Assembly (NCBI RefSeq): GCF_042680725.1
Contig: NZ_JBHUEK010000034.1
Coordinates: 62,001 to 126,000, forward strand
Direction of reading: 5' to 3'
From: Ferdinandcohnia salidurans
GTDB taxonomy: Bacteria; Bacillota; Bacilli; Bacillales; Bacillaceae_L
DNA length: 64,000 nucleotides
The translations under genes and the position numbers were made by a program. Position 1 is the first letter of the stretch, and every line of letters begins with the position of its first letter. The notes under the pieces were generated by a model. The model saw only the letters and a list, made by a program, of their open reading frames with translations. It was not told the DNA's origin and ran no database searches. This document shows positions 27,505 to 36,574 of the stretch, in pieces.

Positions 27505-28281
27505 TCATTTCTCCCTTTTCGTAAGACCTGGTTTCGCTAAGGTTAACCATGAAATAAATGTTTCTAACGAATGATCCCAATGCTTCCAATCAGTCTGTTC
27601 ATCAATTGTTTTTTCAAAGGTTGTCTTTACTCCGAGATTTGACAGGTATGTATTGAAGGATTCGTTTTCTTCAAGTAAAGCATTTTCTGCATTACAAGAT
27701 AAATAGAATTCCGGAAGTGGATTGTTCGCGTTTAGTAAAGTTTCTGCTGCAACATATAAATTATCTGTACTAGTACTTATCTCATCAACTCGTCCGAAAA
27801 TATCTACGGCTTTCTGTTTATCTAAGCGGTTAACAATCCCCATAATGTCTATAGGACTTGAAAAGGAAGCAGCCAGACTAAACGTATGTGAAGCCGATAA
27901 TCCTGCTTTCAATGCTCCATGGCCCCCAATACCATTCCCAGCAATAAAGCGCTCGTTCTTAGAATGAGAAAGCGGAAACATGTTTTCGCAAATTAAAGGC
28001 AATTCCTCGGTGATAAAGGTAAAATACGACTTCCCATGATACATATCCGTGTAGTAACTTGTATGTCCGGCTGGCATGACAACCGCGAGTGAAAGATCAT
28101 CAATATATCTTTCTAGGCTTGTTTTTCGTAACAATGAGGTGTGACCTTCCCCCATCTCATGTAATAGATAAAGAGTTGGAAAGGTTTGACGATTTTCAGT
28201 AAATGACTGTGGCAATAGAACAACCATTTCGACAGGCATACCGAGTATTTCAGAATGATATTTTACGTTTAGTAAAGCCAT
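27505..28281 (-). CDS. Esterase-family paralog lacking the catalytic triad (probable pseudoenzyme)
   Basis: 258 residues, colinear with the next gene (MALLNVKYHSEILGMPVEM versus MALIETYVYSEVLGMEVTL). The nucleophile elbow reads GNGIGG instead of GFSNGG, the acid segment CNAENALLEE instead of CGSEDPWLD, and the His segment EQTDWKHWD instead of GHTWEFWD, so Ser, Asp and His are all replaced. The frame is intact and translationally coupled to the active paralog, which argues for a retained structural or binding role and not recent decay. The start is ATG 28281, 8 nt after GGGAG. Confidence 0.8.
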   Translation of the reverse strand: MALLNVKYHSEILGMPVEMVVLLPQSFTENRQTFPTLYLLHEMGEGHTSLLRKTSLERYIDDLSLAVVMPAGHTSYYTDMYHGKSYFTFITEELPLICENMFPLSHSKNERFIAGNGIGGHGALKAGLSASHTFSLAASFSSPIDIMGIVNRLDKQKAVDIFGRVDEISTSTDNLYVAAETLLNANNPLPEFYLSCNAENALLEENESFNTYLSNLGVKTTFEKTIDEQTDWKHWDHSLETFISWLTLAKPGLTKREK

Positions 28282-28316
28282 TTCAATCACTCCCTCTAAT
28301 AAAATATAATAAGAAA

Positions 28317-28344
28317 GGGCGATCTCCTACTTGAAGTATCGCCC
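28317..28344 (-). terminator. Terminator of the oxygenase gene side
   Basis: On the minus strand GGGCGAT pairs with ATCGCCC around a 14-nt loop and is followed by TTTCTTATT. It lies after the prolyl-hydroxylase-like gene (28378-29031). Confidence 0.65.
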
Positions 28345-28377
28345 CCTGCTTATTGTTTACTTTTTACTATTGTATCA

Positions 28378-29031
28378 CTATTTAACGCTTTTCCTTCTCA
28401 TCCATTGTGTTGCAGCCCACTTATCACCAACGATAACCGGCGCCCCACCATGTAAGGTTTGCTCATTTAAGTCTTGGTCATTATAAAAGTATTCAAAGTA
28501 CACAGCCATCCCCTTCTGAGGAGATACTGAAAAATTAAGTTTTGGAAAATACGTTTCCCCACCATGCTCCACATCGCTTAAATATATGACCATTGTACTG
28601 ATTCTAGGGTTGTTTATCACCTTATTAGTAGATGTGAAAAAGTCAAAATGAGCTTTGTATTCTTGCCCAATTTGATAGTTAAGAATTTGAAGACCTTCTC
28701 CATGTTCAGTTGGTATATTCATAATCTGAGAGATTCTTTTTTCAACTCTACTGACAATGATATTTTCACTCTCTTCTAAAAAGGTACTACTACTCGTTCT
28801 CATATTATCTACGCGTGCATTGCTAATTTTTGAACGATTTATTTTATCCTTAGACAAGCTAATTAACTCATCACATTCTTCATCACTTAATACATTACCT
28901 AAGATCACGATTAATGGCTCTTCCAACCTAGCAATAATCTTGATCTCTCGGTCCTCTGTTATAATTTTATTACCAATATGAGTAAAAATGGTTGGCTCTT
29001 TAGTTGGTAAATCTGTAGCATCCATTGTCAA
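28378..29031 (-). CDS. 2-oxoglutarate/Fe(II) oxygenase, prolyl 4-hydroxylase type
   Basis: 217 residues. The iron triad is His128 and Asp130 in AHFDFF and His194 in LHGG, and Lys204 in GDKWAA should bind 2-oxoglutarate. This is the bacterial P4H alpha-subunit-like family described in Bacillus (for example B. anthracis P4H), cytosolic and of about this length. The start is a TTG; an ATG two codons later is an alternative. Protein target unknown. It stands alone between terminators. Confidence 0.88.
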   Translation of the reverse strand: MTMDATDLPTKEPTIFTHIGNKIITEDREIKIIARLEEPLIVILGNVLSDEECDELISLSKDKINRSKISNARVDNMRTSSSTFLEESENIIVSRVEKRISQIMNIPTEHGEGLQILNYQIGQEYKAHFDFFTSTNKVINNPRISTMVIYLSDVEHGGETYFPKLNFSVSPQKGMAVYFEYFYNDQDLNEQTLHGGAPVIVGDKWAATQWMRRKSVK

Positions 29032-29270
29032 CTTTCATCAACCTCTTCGGAAATTTAGATTTGTAAATAATAGATTGATAGTAAACAGAAATAATAATTG
29101 TTCTTGGTTCCCTCCTGTTTTCAAAATGGATGTAAATGTTGAATTAGTTCACCAAAACTAATTTTTGCTTTTTTATTTTACACTCTGAAAATGTATTTTT
29201 CTACTATTATTTTGAAAAAAATAACAAATAAATTTCTAGATTACTATATTAGCGTTCATTTCAAATGAAA

Positions 29271-29303
29271 AGCCGATAAACCCTTTTCATGGAGTCATCG
29301 GCT
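29271..29303 (-). terminator. Terminator of the erythromycin-esterase family gene
   Basis: AGCCGAT and ATCGGCT form a 7-bp stem; on the minus strand it continues TTTTCATTT. Confidence 0.7.
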
Positions 29304-29310
29304 GAATAGA

Positions 29311-30579
29311 TTAGATTAACACACCTGTTACTTCTAATGGTGTTAAAGCTTTTGTGTTATTTATAAAGACAAACGCATCATACCGCTCAGATATCACGGA
29401 TGGGACATAGTTACCATAATGTTCATATTGCGGATTATAGACAACTCCAATTGCACGGTGCCCAAGTTCTTTTTTAAATAAATTACTATTTTTCTCAGTA
29501 AAAACAAGAATCTTATCGTATGCTCCCGCTTTATACAGGAGATCTTCCCAGCTGCCAGCAACTGCGGGAGGGGTATTCATTCTTTCAAAATCTAGACCCC
29601 ATTCACTAGCTGCAATCACCGTTCCATGGTGTGTACCGAAACCAACAATAAACACATTTTCAGTACCTATTTCTTCCCTTATAAGTTGTCCTACATTTAC
29701 AAGTCCTTCATTTGCCATATCAGTGGCTCTTGCATCTCCGACATGTGTATTATGTTCCCAAATGATCCCTTTGGAAAGATGGTGATAGAAAGTATCAATT
29801 TTTCGTATGACCTCAACCATGTGACGATCTCTGATATTCCATGATTCATTATCGTTCGTCATCATCGTAGTATAATAATTTTCAGCATTCGTCATAATCA
29901 GTGCGTTTACTTCTAGGTTTAAACTGCTTTCCTGTAAATCCTGATAGGCATGTTTGTTTGCCATAAGTTCCGCCAAAAGCTGTATGACCTCTTCATGACA
30001 TCCTTCATTATAGAAAGAAGAGGACAACGCATACTTTTCCGCTTCTCGATTAAAGGGTTCAAAACAGGTGAAAGCTTTTCTCGCGACCTCAAGATCAGGC
30101 GAGTTTCTTTTTTCTAGATACTTTAGAATTTCATCCATTGACTCCCACAAACTATAGATATCAATTCCATAGAAACCAACCTTTTTTTCATTTGGTTTTC
30201 CTTGGTTAAATTTTTTTAACCATTCAATTAAATCAATTATTTCTTCATTTGCCCACATCCAGGTTGGCCAACGTTTAAAAGAAGCTAGCACATCTCGGGC
30301 ATTATTGTATTCATTAGAGTAGCCTTTAATATAGCTATTCACCTGTTGGCATGCTGGCCAATCGCCTTCTACTGCAATAAAAGTAAAATCTTTTTCAATG
30401 ATTAATCTTTTGGTGAGTTCTGCGCGCATTTTATAAAACTCAGATGTACCATGTGAGGACTCGCCCAACAGTATGTATTTCTGATTTGTTATCGCAGTAA
30501 CAAGTGGGTCAAGGTCATTTTTAAAATTTGTTACTGGAATTGAATATTGTTGGATCGCTTTTATCATTTTATCTACCAT
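29311..30579 (-). CDS. Erythromycin esterase family protein
   Basis: 422 residues. Conserved family segments are LLGESSHGTSEFYKMR near the N-terminus, AVEGDWPACQQVNSYI, and HNTHVGDARATDM, supplying His/Glu residues of the EreA/EreB-like catalytic site. The start is ATG 30579, 5 nt after AAGGGGG; upstream codons in the longer frame have no ribosome site. Chromosomal members of this family are common in Bacillus and mostly not shown to confer macrolide resistance, so resistance should not be assumed. It follows two small genes on the same strand. Confidence 0.85.
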   Translation of the reverse strand: MVDKMIKAIQQYSIPVTNFKNDLDPLVTAITNQKYILLGESSHGTSEFYKMRAELTKRLIIEKDFTFIAVEGDWPACQQVNSYIKGYSNEYNNARDVLASFKRWPTWMWANEEIIDLIEWLKKFNQGKPNEKKVGFYGIDIYSLWESMDEILKYLEKRNSPDLEVARKAFTCFEPFNREAEKYALSSSFYNEGCHEEVIQLLAELMANKHAYQDLQESSLNLEVNALIMTNAENYYTTMMTNDNESWNIRDRHMVEVIRKIDTFYHHLSKGIIWEHNTHVGDARATDMANEGLVNVGQLIREEIGTENVFIVGFGTHHGTVIAASEWGLDFERMNTPPAVAGSWEDLLYKAGAYDKILVFTEKNSNLFKKELGHRAIGVVYNPQYEHYGNYVPSVISERYDAFVFINNTKALTPLEVTGVLI

Positions 30580-30589
30580 ATGAACCCCC

Positions 30590-30967
30590 TTAGTTTTTGT
30601 ATTCTGCCTGATACGAATTCTCACCTGAATGAACAGAGAGCAGTGTATCGGCATAACCAACTAGCCGATTTACAAGTTCATCGGAAATGGCATAAACGAG
30701 CTGATGAAGTGACTCTTTATGTAAGGCAGGATCGTCAAATATAATCGTGGTATTGATGAAAATTTCCTTGGTATCATATAGGTTATAGTGAATAATAACT
30801 TTGCAAGCTGCACCTCCAGTAGCAGGGTCCTTATAGCCCGGTAAAAAAACATACCATTCCTCTGCAGAAGGAGATCGAAAGTTTTTTGTGAAGGTTAACC
30901 CTTTAATTTCTTCCTCTATTTGTTTACTTATTTGTGGATCAATCACATCAAAAATTTTGTTTTCCAT
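30590..30967 (-). CDS. Conserved hypothetical protein
   Basis: 125 residues, acidic and soluble, beginning MENKIFDVIDPQISKQI; no domain recognized. The start lies 8 nt after the stop of the broken DUF1292 gene and the stop lies 10 nt before the erythromycin-esterase family start, so the three look co-transcribed. Confidence 0.7.
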   Translation of the reverse strand: MENKIFDVIDPQISKQIEEEIKGLTFTKNFRSPSAEEWYVFLPGYKDPATGGAACKVIIHYNLYDTKEIFINTTIIFDDPALHKESLHQLVYAISDELVNRLVGYADTLLSVHSGENSYQAEYKN

Positions 30968-30975
30968 AGCTGACC

Positions 30976-31236
30976 CTACTCCGCTGGATTCGCATCGACA
31001 GCAATTTCATAGGCATCTAGCACCATATCACGTTCTGAAGGATCGTTGATTCCTGTCAAAAACTGACCATCATCCGTATTTTCTACCTGCATGACAAATG
31101 TGTTATTCTGATCCTGTTCAGAGCGTAACAATGCAAATGTTTTATCCTTCATATCGAATAAGGCCTCAATTCAAAATTCCTTTTCTTCGCCGTTTTCATC
31201 TTTCACAACAATCTTATCTCGATAGACATCGCTCAT
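30976..31236 (-). pseudogene. DUF1292-family gene interrupted by an in-frame TGA
   Basis: AGGAGGTG precedes ATG 31236. Translation gives MSDVYRDKIVVKDENGEE then KEF, a TGA at 31171-31173, and then 64 further sense codons (IEALFDMKDKTFALL and on) to TAG at 30976. The two parts together match the YrzB/DUF1292 pattern (a DENGEE-type N-terminus followed by EFEI and a beta-rich domain). A single codon change or a sequencing error would explain it; reinitiation at the internal ATG (DMKD) is possible but lacks a good ribosome site. Confidence 0.75.
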
Positions 31237-31311
31237 GTCATACACCTCCTGTAATTTGCATTCATATCATTTCCAAAACCATCAAAATTACTAAAGGACT
31301 TTTGAAAATGC

Positions 31312-31350
31312 AAAAAGCAGTGTATTTTCTAATGAAATACACTGCTTTTA
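31312..31350. terminator. Bidirectional terminator-like hairpin
   Basis: AAAAGCAGTGTATTT pairs perfectly with AAATACACTGCTTTT. On the minus strand it lies beyond the SET-domain gene and REP copy b. Confidence 0.85.
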
Positions 31351-31418
31351 GAGTTATATTGATTTAATTTTTTTGCTCAGATTAGTCGTCTACAACCACT
31401 AAAATAGAATTTAATGAC

Positions 31419-31446
31419 TGGGACGAGGGACCTGTCCCTGTGTCCA
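31419..31446. repeat. REP-like palindrome, copy b
   Basis: TGGGACGAGGGACCTGTCCC followed by TGTGTCCA, abutting the stop codon of the SET-domain gene. Confidence 0.75.
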
Positions 31447-31824
31447 TTATTCTTCATTGAACCATAGTTTTGTTTTGTCGTCGACTTCGCCGTTGTAGTT
31501 GATTAGGATTTCTTCGCCTGCTTTTATGTCTTTGTACGCATAGAAATCAAATGTGTGATTATCAAAGTTAATATCATAAACGGCATTCGGTTCATAGGAA
31601 TGATTAAATAGCATTCCATATCCTAGAAGGATTGCCGTATGATTAATTCCATACTCAAAAGCGTAATCAGCGAGTAATGTTTTTTCAATGTGCTCGTGCT
31701 GGTCATTCGGATAAGAGATTACGGGTGCTTCATGGATTAGTTGTCCTTTTTTAATATCAACTTTAGCAAATACCCCTCTATTGAATTCCCCGTCACTTAG
31801 TAAAGATTTTTTTATTTCGATCAT
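31447..31824 (-). CDS. SET-domain protein
   Basis: 125 residues, a compact SET domain with the signature NHSYEPNA at about residues 73-80 and GEEILINYNGE at about 103-113. Such stand-alone SET proteins occur across Bacillus; substrates are not established, and lysine methylation is inferred from the domain only. ATG start behind GAGGTAGGG. A REP-like repeat begins right after its stop. Confidence 0.85.
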   Translation of the reverse strand: MIEIKKSLLSDGEFNRGVFAKVDIKKGQLIHEAPVISYPNDQHEHIEKTLLADYAFEYGINHTAILLGYGMLFNHSYEPNAVYDINFDNHTFDFYAYKDIKAGEEILINYNGEVDDKTKLWFNEE

Positions 31825-31883
31825 GTTGTTTGCCCTACCTCATTTTTGACTTCCTTCTAACTTTAACATTAATTTGCGAAAAC

Positions 31884-31908
31884 AAAAAGGTGCCAGTATA
31901 CTGACACC
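31884..31908 (-). terminator. Terminator of the MMPL/heptad-repeat operon
   Basis: GGTGTCAGTATACTGGCACC on the minus strand followed by five T. Confidence 0.85.
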
Positions 31909-31921
31909 CCTTAATTACTTC

Positions 31922-33712
31922 TTATTTAAACAAATCGAGCAACTTCGCCCAGAAGCCTTTGACTTTTTTTTCTTCGATTTCTTTTGTTTTTGGTTCTTCG
32001 ATTTTAATGCTTTCCGTTTTTATGACAAATTGGACTAGATTAACATTTTTATTTTGTTCCGATACAAAAGAGACAGCTTCGAAATCTGATTTATCAAACT
32101 CAGAAATCATGCGGTCCACTTCTTCCTTCATTTGTTCTGGTAAATCACTTGTAGACTCGTATAATTCTCGAGTACCACTGTGTAATTCACCAACACCGTT
32201 GTCAAGGTCACCTGTTCCGCGTGACAATTCCACAATTCCCTGATGCATTTTATGATAGGATTTCGATAACTGACCGACACCACCTGTGTATTGCACCAAT
32301 CCTGAATGAAATGTTTGATAATTGGCGGATAGCGCAGCAAGTCCTTGCTGTAATTGAGCAAGAGACTCTGTAGCACCTGATGCTTTTAATGATGCTGAAA
32401 CCTCGGTTGCCATAGTATCGAGATTTGTTGACACTTCGGTAAGTCCAGTCATTAACCCCGCTAGAGCACCGTCTACTGCGGTAAACCCATCTTTGACCTG
32501 AGAATAAGTTCCTTTAACCGTTTGTGCTGCCGTATATGTGTTCAGAAGTTGATTGACAACTTCCTGATTTGCTCCGCTCTGTTGTAGCTCTTGAATTTGT
32601 TCTTGTGTAATTGTTGCTGCTGGGATAGCCGCTATTGCTTTGTCTAATGCACCGTAAGCACTCGCATAGCCTTCTTTAAGCTTGGCTATTTCAGATACTG
32701 TCCCTTGTAAACTTAATGAAATTTGCTGAAGTCCAGCAGTTAATTTTTCAAGATCGCCAAGATTCACATCCTCAGATCCAGCCTTTAGGGACTTGCTTAT
32801 CTGTTCAAGAGCTTTCCCAATTTCATTCGAGCCATCGACGAGACCAGAAGAAGCCTTGCTGATATCAGTCATACCTTTATTGTATTGACCAGAACCGTTT
32901 TGAAGTTCCTGCACACCACTATTTAGCTCGGAAACGCCATTCTTTAACTCTCCTACTCCATCATGAAGCTGCTTAATGCCGTCTGTTAAAGATGACATGT
33001 CGTCTGTCATTTCATCGATTTCAGGTGCATCAATCGACATCGATGATGGAACAGCTGTGATGTTAATACCATCAAGCTCAAAATCGACTACATCTGCTTG
33101 AAGTACGAATTCTTCCTCTTTTTCTGGCATTACAGTAAACGTAACTTGTTTGTTCTTCCCTGCATTTGCAAGCATTCCTTTTTCAGCTTCAATGTTCGTG
33201 TAAAGAGCTGGATCAAGTGTTAATGATATTTGCAATAAATAATTTGTAAAGAAGACCGGATTTACTTCTTTATTTGCAGAAGTTTTAATCCGTATTTCAA
33301 TTTTCCCGTCTTGACCAGCTAGTTCTTTAGCTGCCATTTCTTTACCGTCTAATATATACGAAACATCAATATTCCAGGGAAGTGCTTTTTCATCGATTGA
33401 GCCTTGATAATAGAATTTCCCCTCAGGTGCTTCCATTTCTACTGTGCTCTCTTTTTGGACGATCTCAGAGAAGTCTGTTAAGTTTTTTATTGCTGAATAA
33501 GATCCATAATCAGCAATCTTCCCCGCTTTTTCAATATCCAATGTGTTTACCACATATAGATCTTGCTGCTTCCCATCGGCACTCAGCGTTGCATACACAA
33601 CCTCATCTTTCGTAGATATAATTCCTTCGGTCGATGCAGCAGTGACAAGAAATGACGGCAATACGAGAGTGATAGTCAGTAAGATTAATAGTACTTTGTG
33701 TATTCTCTTCAT
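31922..33712 (-). CDS. Secreted heptad-repeat (xxxLxxG) protein partner of MMPL transporter
   Basis: 596 residues. Signal peptide about 1-27; a beta-rich N-terminal half; then from about residue 240 a long helical region with repeated L-x-x-G heptads (LTDGIKQLHDGVGELKNG). A charged C-terminal tail ends AKLLDLFK. This repeat is known from YhgE/Pip-like and MMPL-associated proteins. The start is ATG 33712, two bases after the transporter's stop and 8 nt after AAGGAG, showing translational coupling. Probably a periplasm-side or wall-associated partner of the exporter. Confidence 0.85.
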   Translation of the reverse strand: MKRIHKVLLILLTITLVLPSFLVTAASTEGIISTKDEVVYATLSADGKQQDLYVVNTLDIEKAGKIADYGSYSAIKNLTDFSEIVQKESTVEMEAPEGKFYYQGSIDEKALPWNIDVSYILDGKEMAAKELAGQDGKIEIRIKTSANKEVNPVFFTNYLLQISLTLDPALYTNIEAEKGMLANAGKNKQVTFTVMPEKEEEFVLQADVVDFELDGINITAVPSSMSIDAPEIDEMTDDMSSLTDGIKQLHDGVGELKNGVSELNSGVQELQNGSGQYNKGMTDISKASSGLVDGSNEIGKALEQISKSLKAGSEDVNLGDLEKLTAGLQQISLSLQGTVSEIAKLKEGYASAYGALDKAIAAIPAATITQEQIQELQQSGANQEVVNQLLNTYTAAQTVKGTYSQVKDGFTAVDGALAGLMTGLTEVSTNLDTMATEVSASLKASGATESLAQLQQGLAALSANYQTFHSGLVQYTGGVGQLSKSYHKMHQGIVELSRGTGDLDNGVGELHSGTRELYESTSDLPEQMKEEVDRMISEFDKSDFEAVSFVSEQNKNVNLVQFVIKTESIKIEEPKTKEIEEKKVKGFWAKLLDLFK

Positions 33713-33714
33713 CC

Positions 33715-35772
33715 TCATTTCTCCTTATAATGATTTGCTTTCCATGTAGTTTTCTCAATGACCTTATCAAAAACCAATACAAGAGCTGGTAGGAAAAATA
33801 CGACCATGATGAACGCAAGTAAGGCTCCTCTTCCTAGCAGCAGTCCAATTGAAGATACGATTGGATTTGATGAGGTAAACGCTAAAATAAACCCTACACT
33901 CGATAAAATGGCTGCCGAAATCCCGATTGAGAAAATCTTCTCATCAAGTGTTTTCTTAATCGCTTTACGTGCAGACATGTGCTTTCGATTCGTTGTGTAG
34001 TCTTCGGTCAAGAGAATCGCATAATCGACCGTTGCGGCAAGCTGTACCGTACTAATGATCAAATAACCAACATACACCAATGACGAATCTGTAAAATATG
34101 GAACAGACAGATTGATCCAAACAGCAGTCTGAATCGTAAGCAATAACACGATAGGATACGAGATGGACTTGAATGTCACAATAAGGACAAGGGCAATCGT
34201 AAGAACCGTTAAGAGATTCACTAATGCGTTATCCTTTTGAATTGTATTTTTGATATCATACAAGGTCACGCTTTCCCCAAGTGAATAGGCTTTGTCACCA
34301 TAATACTCTTCTGCAGTTTGTTTAATATGTTCGATTAAAGAAAATGCTTGGTCGCCTTCATTTTTAGTTGTTGTATTAATAATAATGCGACTATAGTTGT
34401 CTGAATAAAATTGCTCAGTGATCGATTCGTCCAAATACTCTGGAGGAATCGCGCTACTCACAGTGTTCACGTACGCCAGAACACTTGATACCTGATCAAT
34501 CTTCTCAATATCCTGAACGAATGCTTCTTCTTTTGCCATATCCCCTTTTGGTACAAGTAAAACCATAGGAGTATAGGCTCCAAATTCTTCTTGGATTTTC
34601 ATTTTATCACTGCCAGCCCTCGTTGACTCTGGTTGATCTCCAAGACCGTAGATGAAATTCGTCTCACTTTGGGCCATAAATGCTGGTATGATTAACAGTG
34701 CTACTAATAGTAAACTTGGGATTCGCAATTTCACAACAATGCTTCCGACTTTGTTAAAGCTTGGCATCAGTGGTTTGTGCTGTGTTTTATCAATCCACTT
34801 ATAAAATAACAAAGTTAGAGCCGGTAAAAACACCATAACACTGATAAAGCTTAGTAAAATCCCTTTTACAAGGTTGATTCCAAGGTCTGAACCAATTTGG
34901 AAATTCATTAATGATAATGCCATAAACCCGAAAAAGGTAGTTGACGCACTTGCCGTAATTGCTGGAAATGATTTTTTCATCGCAAGCTGCATCGCTTCTT
35001 TCGGATCGGCAACTGTTTTTCGATAGTCTGAAAAACTATGAAGTAAAAAGATCGCATAATCGAGTGACACGGCTAGTTGTAGGATCGGTGCAACTGATTG
35101 GGTTACGAACGATACTTCCCCAAGAAAGATATTGGTTCCAAGATTGATGAGCACGGAAACCCCTATGGCAGTAAGGAAAAATAACGGCTCTATCCAAGAG
35201 TTTGTTGATAATACCAAGATGATGATAATGATTGGTACCAATAAGAGAGCGGCATATAATGATTCTTGACCAGCCATCTTCTGTGAAGTGGCTGTATCTA
35301 GTGCTTCACCTGCCATCGCATTGTCTTCACCTATTACCTCGTAGATGGCATCCGTTACTGCAACTTCGTCACCCTTTTCGATACTTAAAGAAAACAGTGC
35401 GTTATTTTCTTTGTAGTAAGATTCAACAGTCTCTTCATCCGCCATTTCGATTGGCGTCTTGATATCAATGGCATCATCTAACCAAGTGACATTCGATACG
35501 CCATCAATATCAGAGAGCTTCTCTTTATAACTAAGTGCTTCCTGTATTGTGACGTCATGAATCATGACCCTCGTATTCGGAACAGCTCCTTCGAATTCCT
35601 CTTCCATAATTTCCATGGCTTTCACAGAAGGAGCATCCTCCGGTAAATAGTCAACCATATTATAGTTAACCGCCACCCCAAACTGAACAATGGTGGCTAA
35701 AAGTGTGAGGAGCATAAACGTTATGACGACTGATTTTTTATGTTTAATAATTCGTGCTGCAATATCTATAAT
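33715..35772 (-). CDS. MMPL/RND family transporter (YdfJ-like)
   Basis: 685 residues if started at the ATT at 35772. Two RND/MMPL repeats with large extracytoplasmic loops after the first membrane helix of each (NYNMVDYLPEDAPSVKAM in the first); QLAVSLDYAIFLLHSF and QLAATVDYAILLTEDY carry the conserved Asp of proton-coupled members. The first ATG (35715) would cut into the first helix. Upstream in frame are only ATC, ATT and ATA codons before a TGA at 35778; GAGAGGG lies 6 nt before the ATT, and the added residues (IAARIIKHKKSVV) are the usual basic N-terminus. Exports lipids or drugs in known relatives. Divergent from a TetR gene. Confidence 0.85.
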   Translation of the reverse strand: MIDIAARIIKHKKSVVITFMLLTLLATIVQFGVAVNYNMVDYLPEDAPSVKAMEIMEEEFEGAVPNTRVMIHDVTIQEALSYKEKLSDIDGVSNVTWLDDAIDIKTPIEMADEETVESYYKENNALFSLSIEKGDEVAVTDAIYEVIGEDNAMAGEALDTATSQKMAGQESLYAALLLVPIIIIILVLSTNSWIEPLFFLTAIGVSVLINLGTNIFLGEVSFVTQSVAPILQLAVSLDYAIFLLHSFSDYRKTVADPKEAMQLAMKKSFPAITASASTTFFGFMALSLMNFQIGSDLGINLVKGILLSFISVMVFLPALTLLFYKWIDKTQHKPLMPSFNKVGSIVVKLRIPSLLLVALLIIPAFMAQSETNFIYGLGDQPESTRAGSDKMKIQEEFGAYTPMVLLVPKGDMAKEEAFVQDIEKIDQVSSVLAYVNTVSSAIPPEYLDESITEQFYSDNYSRIIINTTTKNEGDQAFSLIEHIKQTAEEYYGDKAYSLGESVTLYDIKNTIQKDNALVNLLTVLTIALVLIVTFKSISYPIVLLLTIQTAVWINLSVPYFTDSSLVYVGYLIISTVQLAATVDYAILLTEDYTTNRKHMSARKAIKKTLDEKIFSIGISAAILSSVGFILAFTSSNPIVSSIGLLLGRGALLAFIMVVFFLPALVLVFDKVIEKTTWKANHYKEK

Positions 35773-35920
35773 GATTCACCCTCTCTTGCATAACCGGCAA
35801 TTCCACTATAATATTATATCGACACGGTGTTGCCTAATCAACAAACAGTTTATTAATTTGAGTACGTTTCGCAACATAATCATCTAATATGTTGGATAAC
35901 TTTCAAAAGAGGGATTAACT

Positions 35921-36487
35921 ATGACTTCAACTAAAATTGACAGACGTAAACAATACACACGAATGGTACTAAAGGATAGCCTTATGAAGCTATTAAAAGA
36001 AAAACCAATTTCGACAATTACAGTGAAGGAAATCTGTGAGGCAGCAGATATCAATCGGTCTACTTTTTATGCTCATTATTCTGACCAATTTGATTTGCTC
36101 GAAAAAATAGAAGAAGAAATTATTGAGGATATGATTACGTATCTCAACCAATATGATTTTGACAAAGAAGATGAAACTCTACAAATGACAGAAAAACTGT
36201 TGGAGTATATCGTCACCAAGAAAGATATTTGCCAAACCTTATTAAATGAAAATGTAGATACCACCTTTCAGCAAAAGGTCATGGATATTGTGCACAGATA
36301 CCTTATGAGAAACTGGGCCAGCAGCCATCTAGATAAAAATGATTCCGAATACTTTAGTACCTTCATTATAAGTGGAAGTATCTATGTGATCAAAAGTTGG
36401 TTAAAAAACGGAATGGACAAATCAACAAAAGAAATGGGTGAATTGGTCAATAACATCATAAACAAGGGCATAGCAGCAGTAAAATAA
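35921..36487 (+). CDS. TetR/AcrR family regulator
   Basis: 188 residues. The N-terminal helix-turn-helix reads TVKEICEAADINRSTFYAHY at about residues 37-56, followed by a helical ligand domain of the C-terminal type seen in YxaF-like TetR proteins. It is divergent from the MMPL operon and very likely represses it. GAGGGATTAACT precedes the ATG. The intergenic region has an AT-rich promoter (TATAAT near 35810), but I did not find a convincing palindrome. Confidence 0.88.
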   Translation: MTSTKIDRRKQYTRMVLKDSLMKLLKEKPISTITVKEICEAADINRSTFYAHYSDQFDLLEKIEEEIIEDMITYLNQYDFDKEDETLQMTEKLLEYIVTKKDICQTLLNENVDTTFQQKVMDIVHRYLMRNWASSHLDKNDSEYFSTFIISGSIYVIKSWLKNGMDKSTKEMGELVNNIINKGIAAVK

Positions 36488-36504
36488 GTCGTGGGTGTTG
36501 GTTG

Positions 36505-36533
36505 TGGGTCACGGGGACAGGTCCCTTGTCCCA
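36505..36533. repeat. REP-like palindrome, copy c1 (inverted relative to others)
   Basis: TGGGTCACGGGGACAGGTCC followed by CTTGTCCCA. It is in the opposite orientation to copy a but follows a plus-strand gene, so relative to transcription the orientation is the same. Confidence 0.75.
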
Positions 36534-36545
36534 AGCATAAAAAAA

Positions 36546-36573
36546 CGGGACAGTGAACCTGTCCCGCTGTCCC
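36546..36573. terminator. REP-like copy c2 forming a terminator-like hairpin
   Basis: CGGGACAG pairs with CTGTCCCG near the stop of the phosphodiester glycosidase gene; a run of A (T on the minus strand) adjoins it. Confidence 0.65.
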
Positions 36574-36574
36574 A

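Noticed and set aside
29311..30579. Macrolide resistance gene
   Set aside because: Erythromycin-esterase family membership alone does not show resistance; there is no mobile context or leader peptide.
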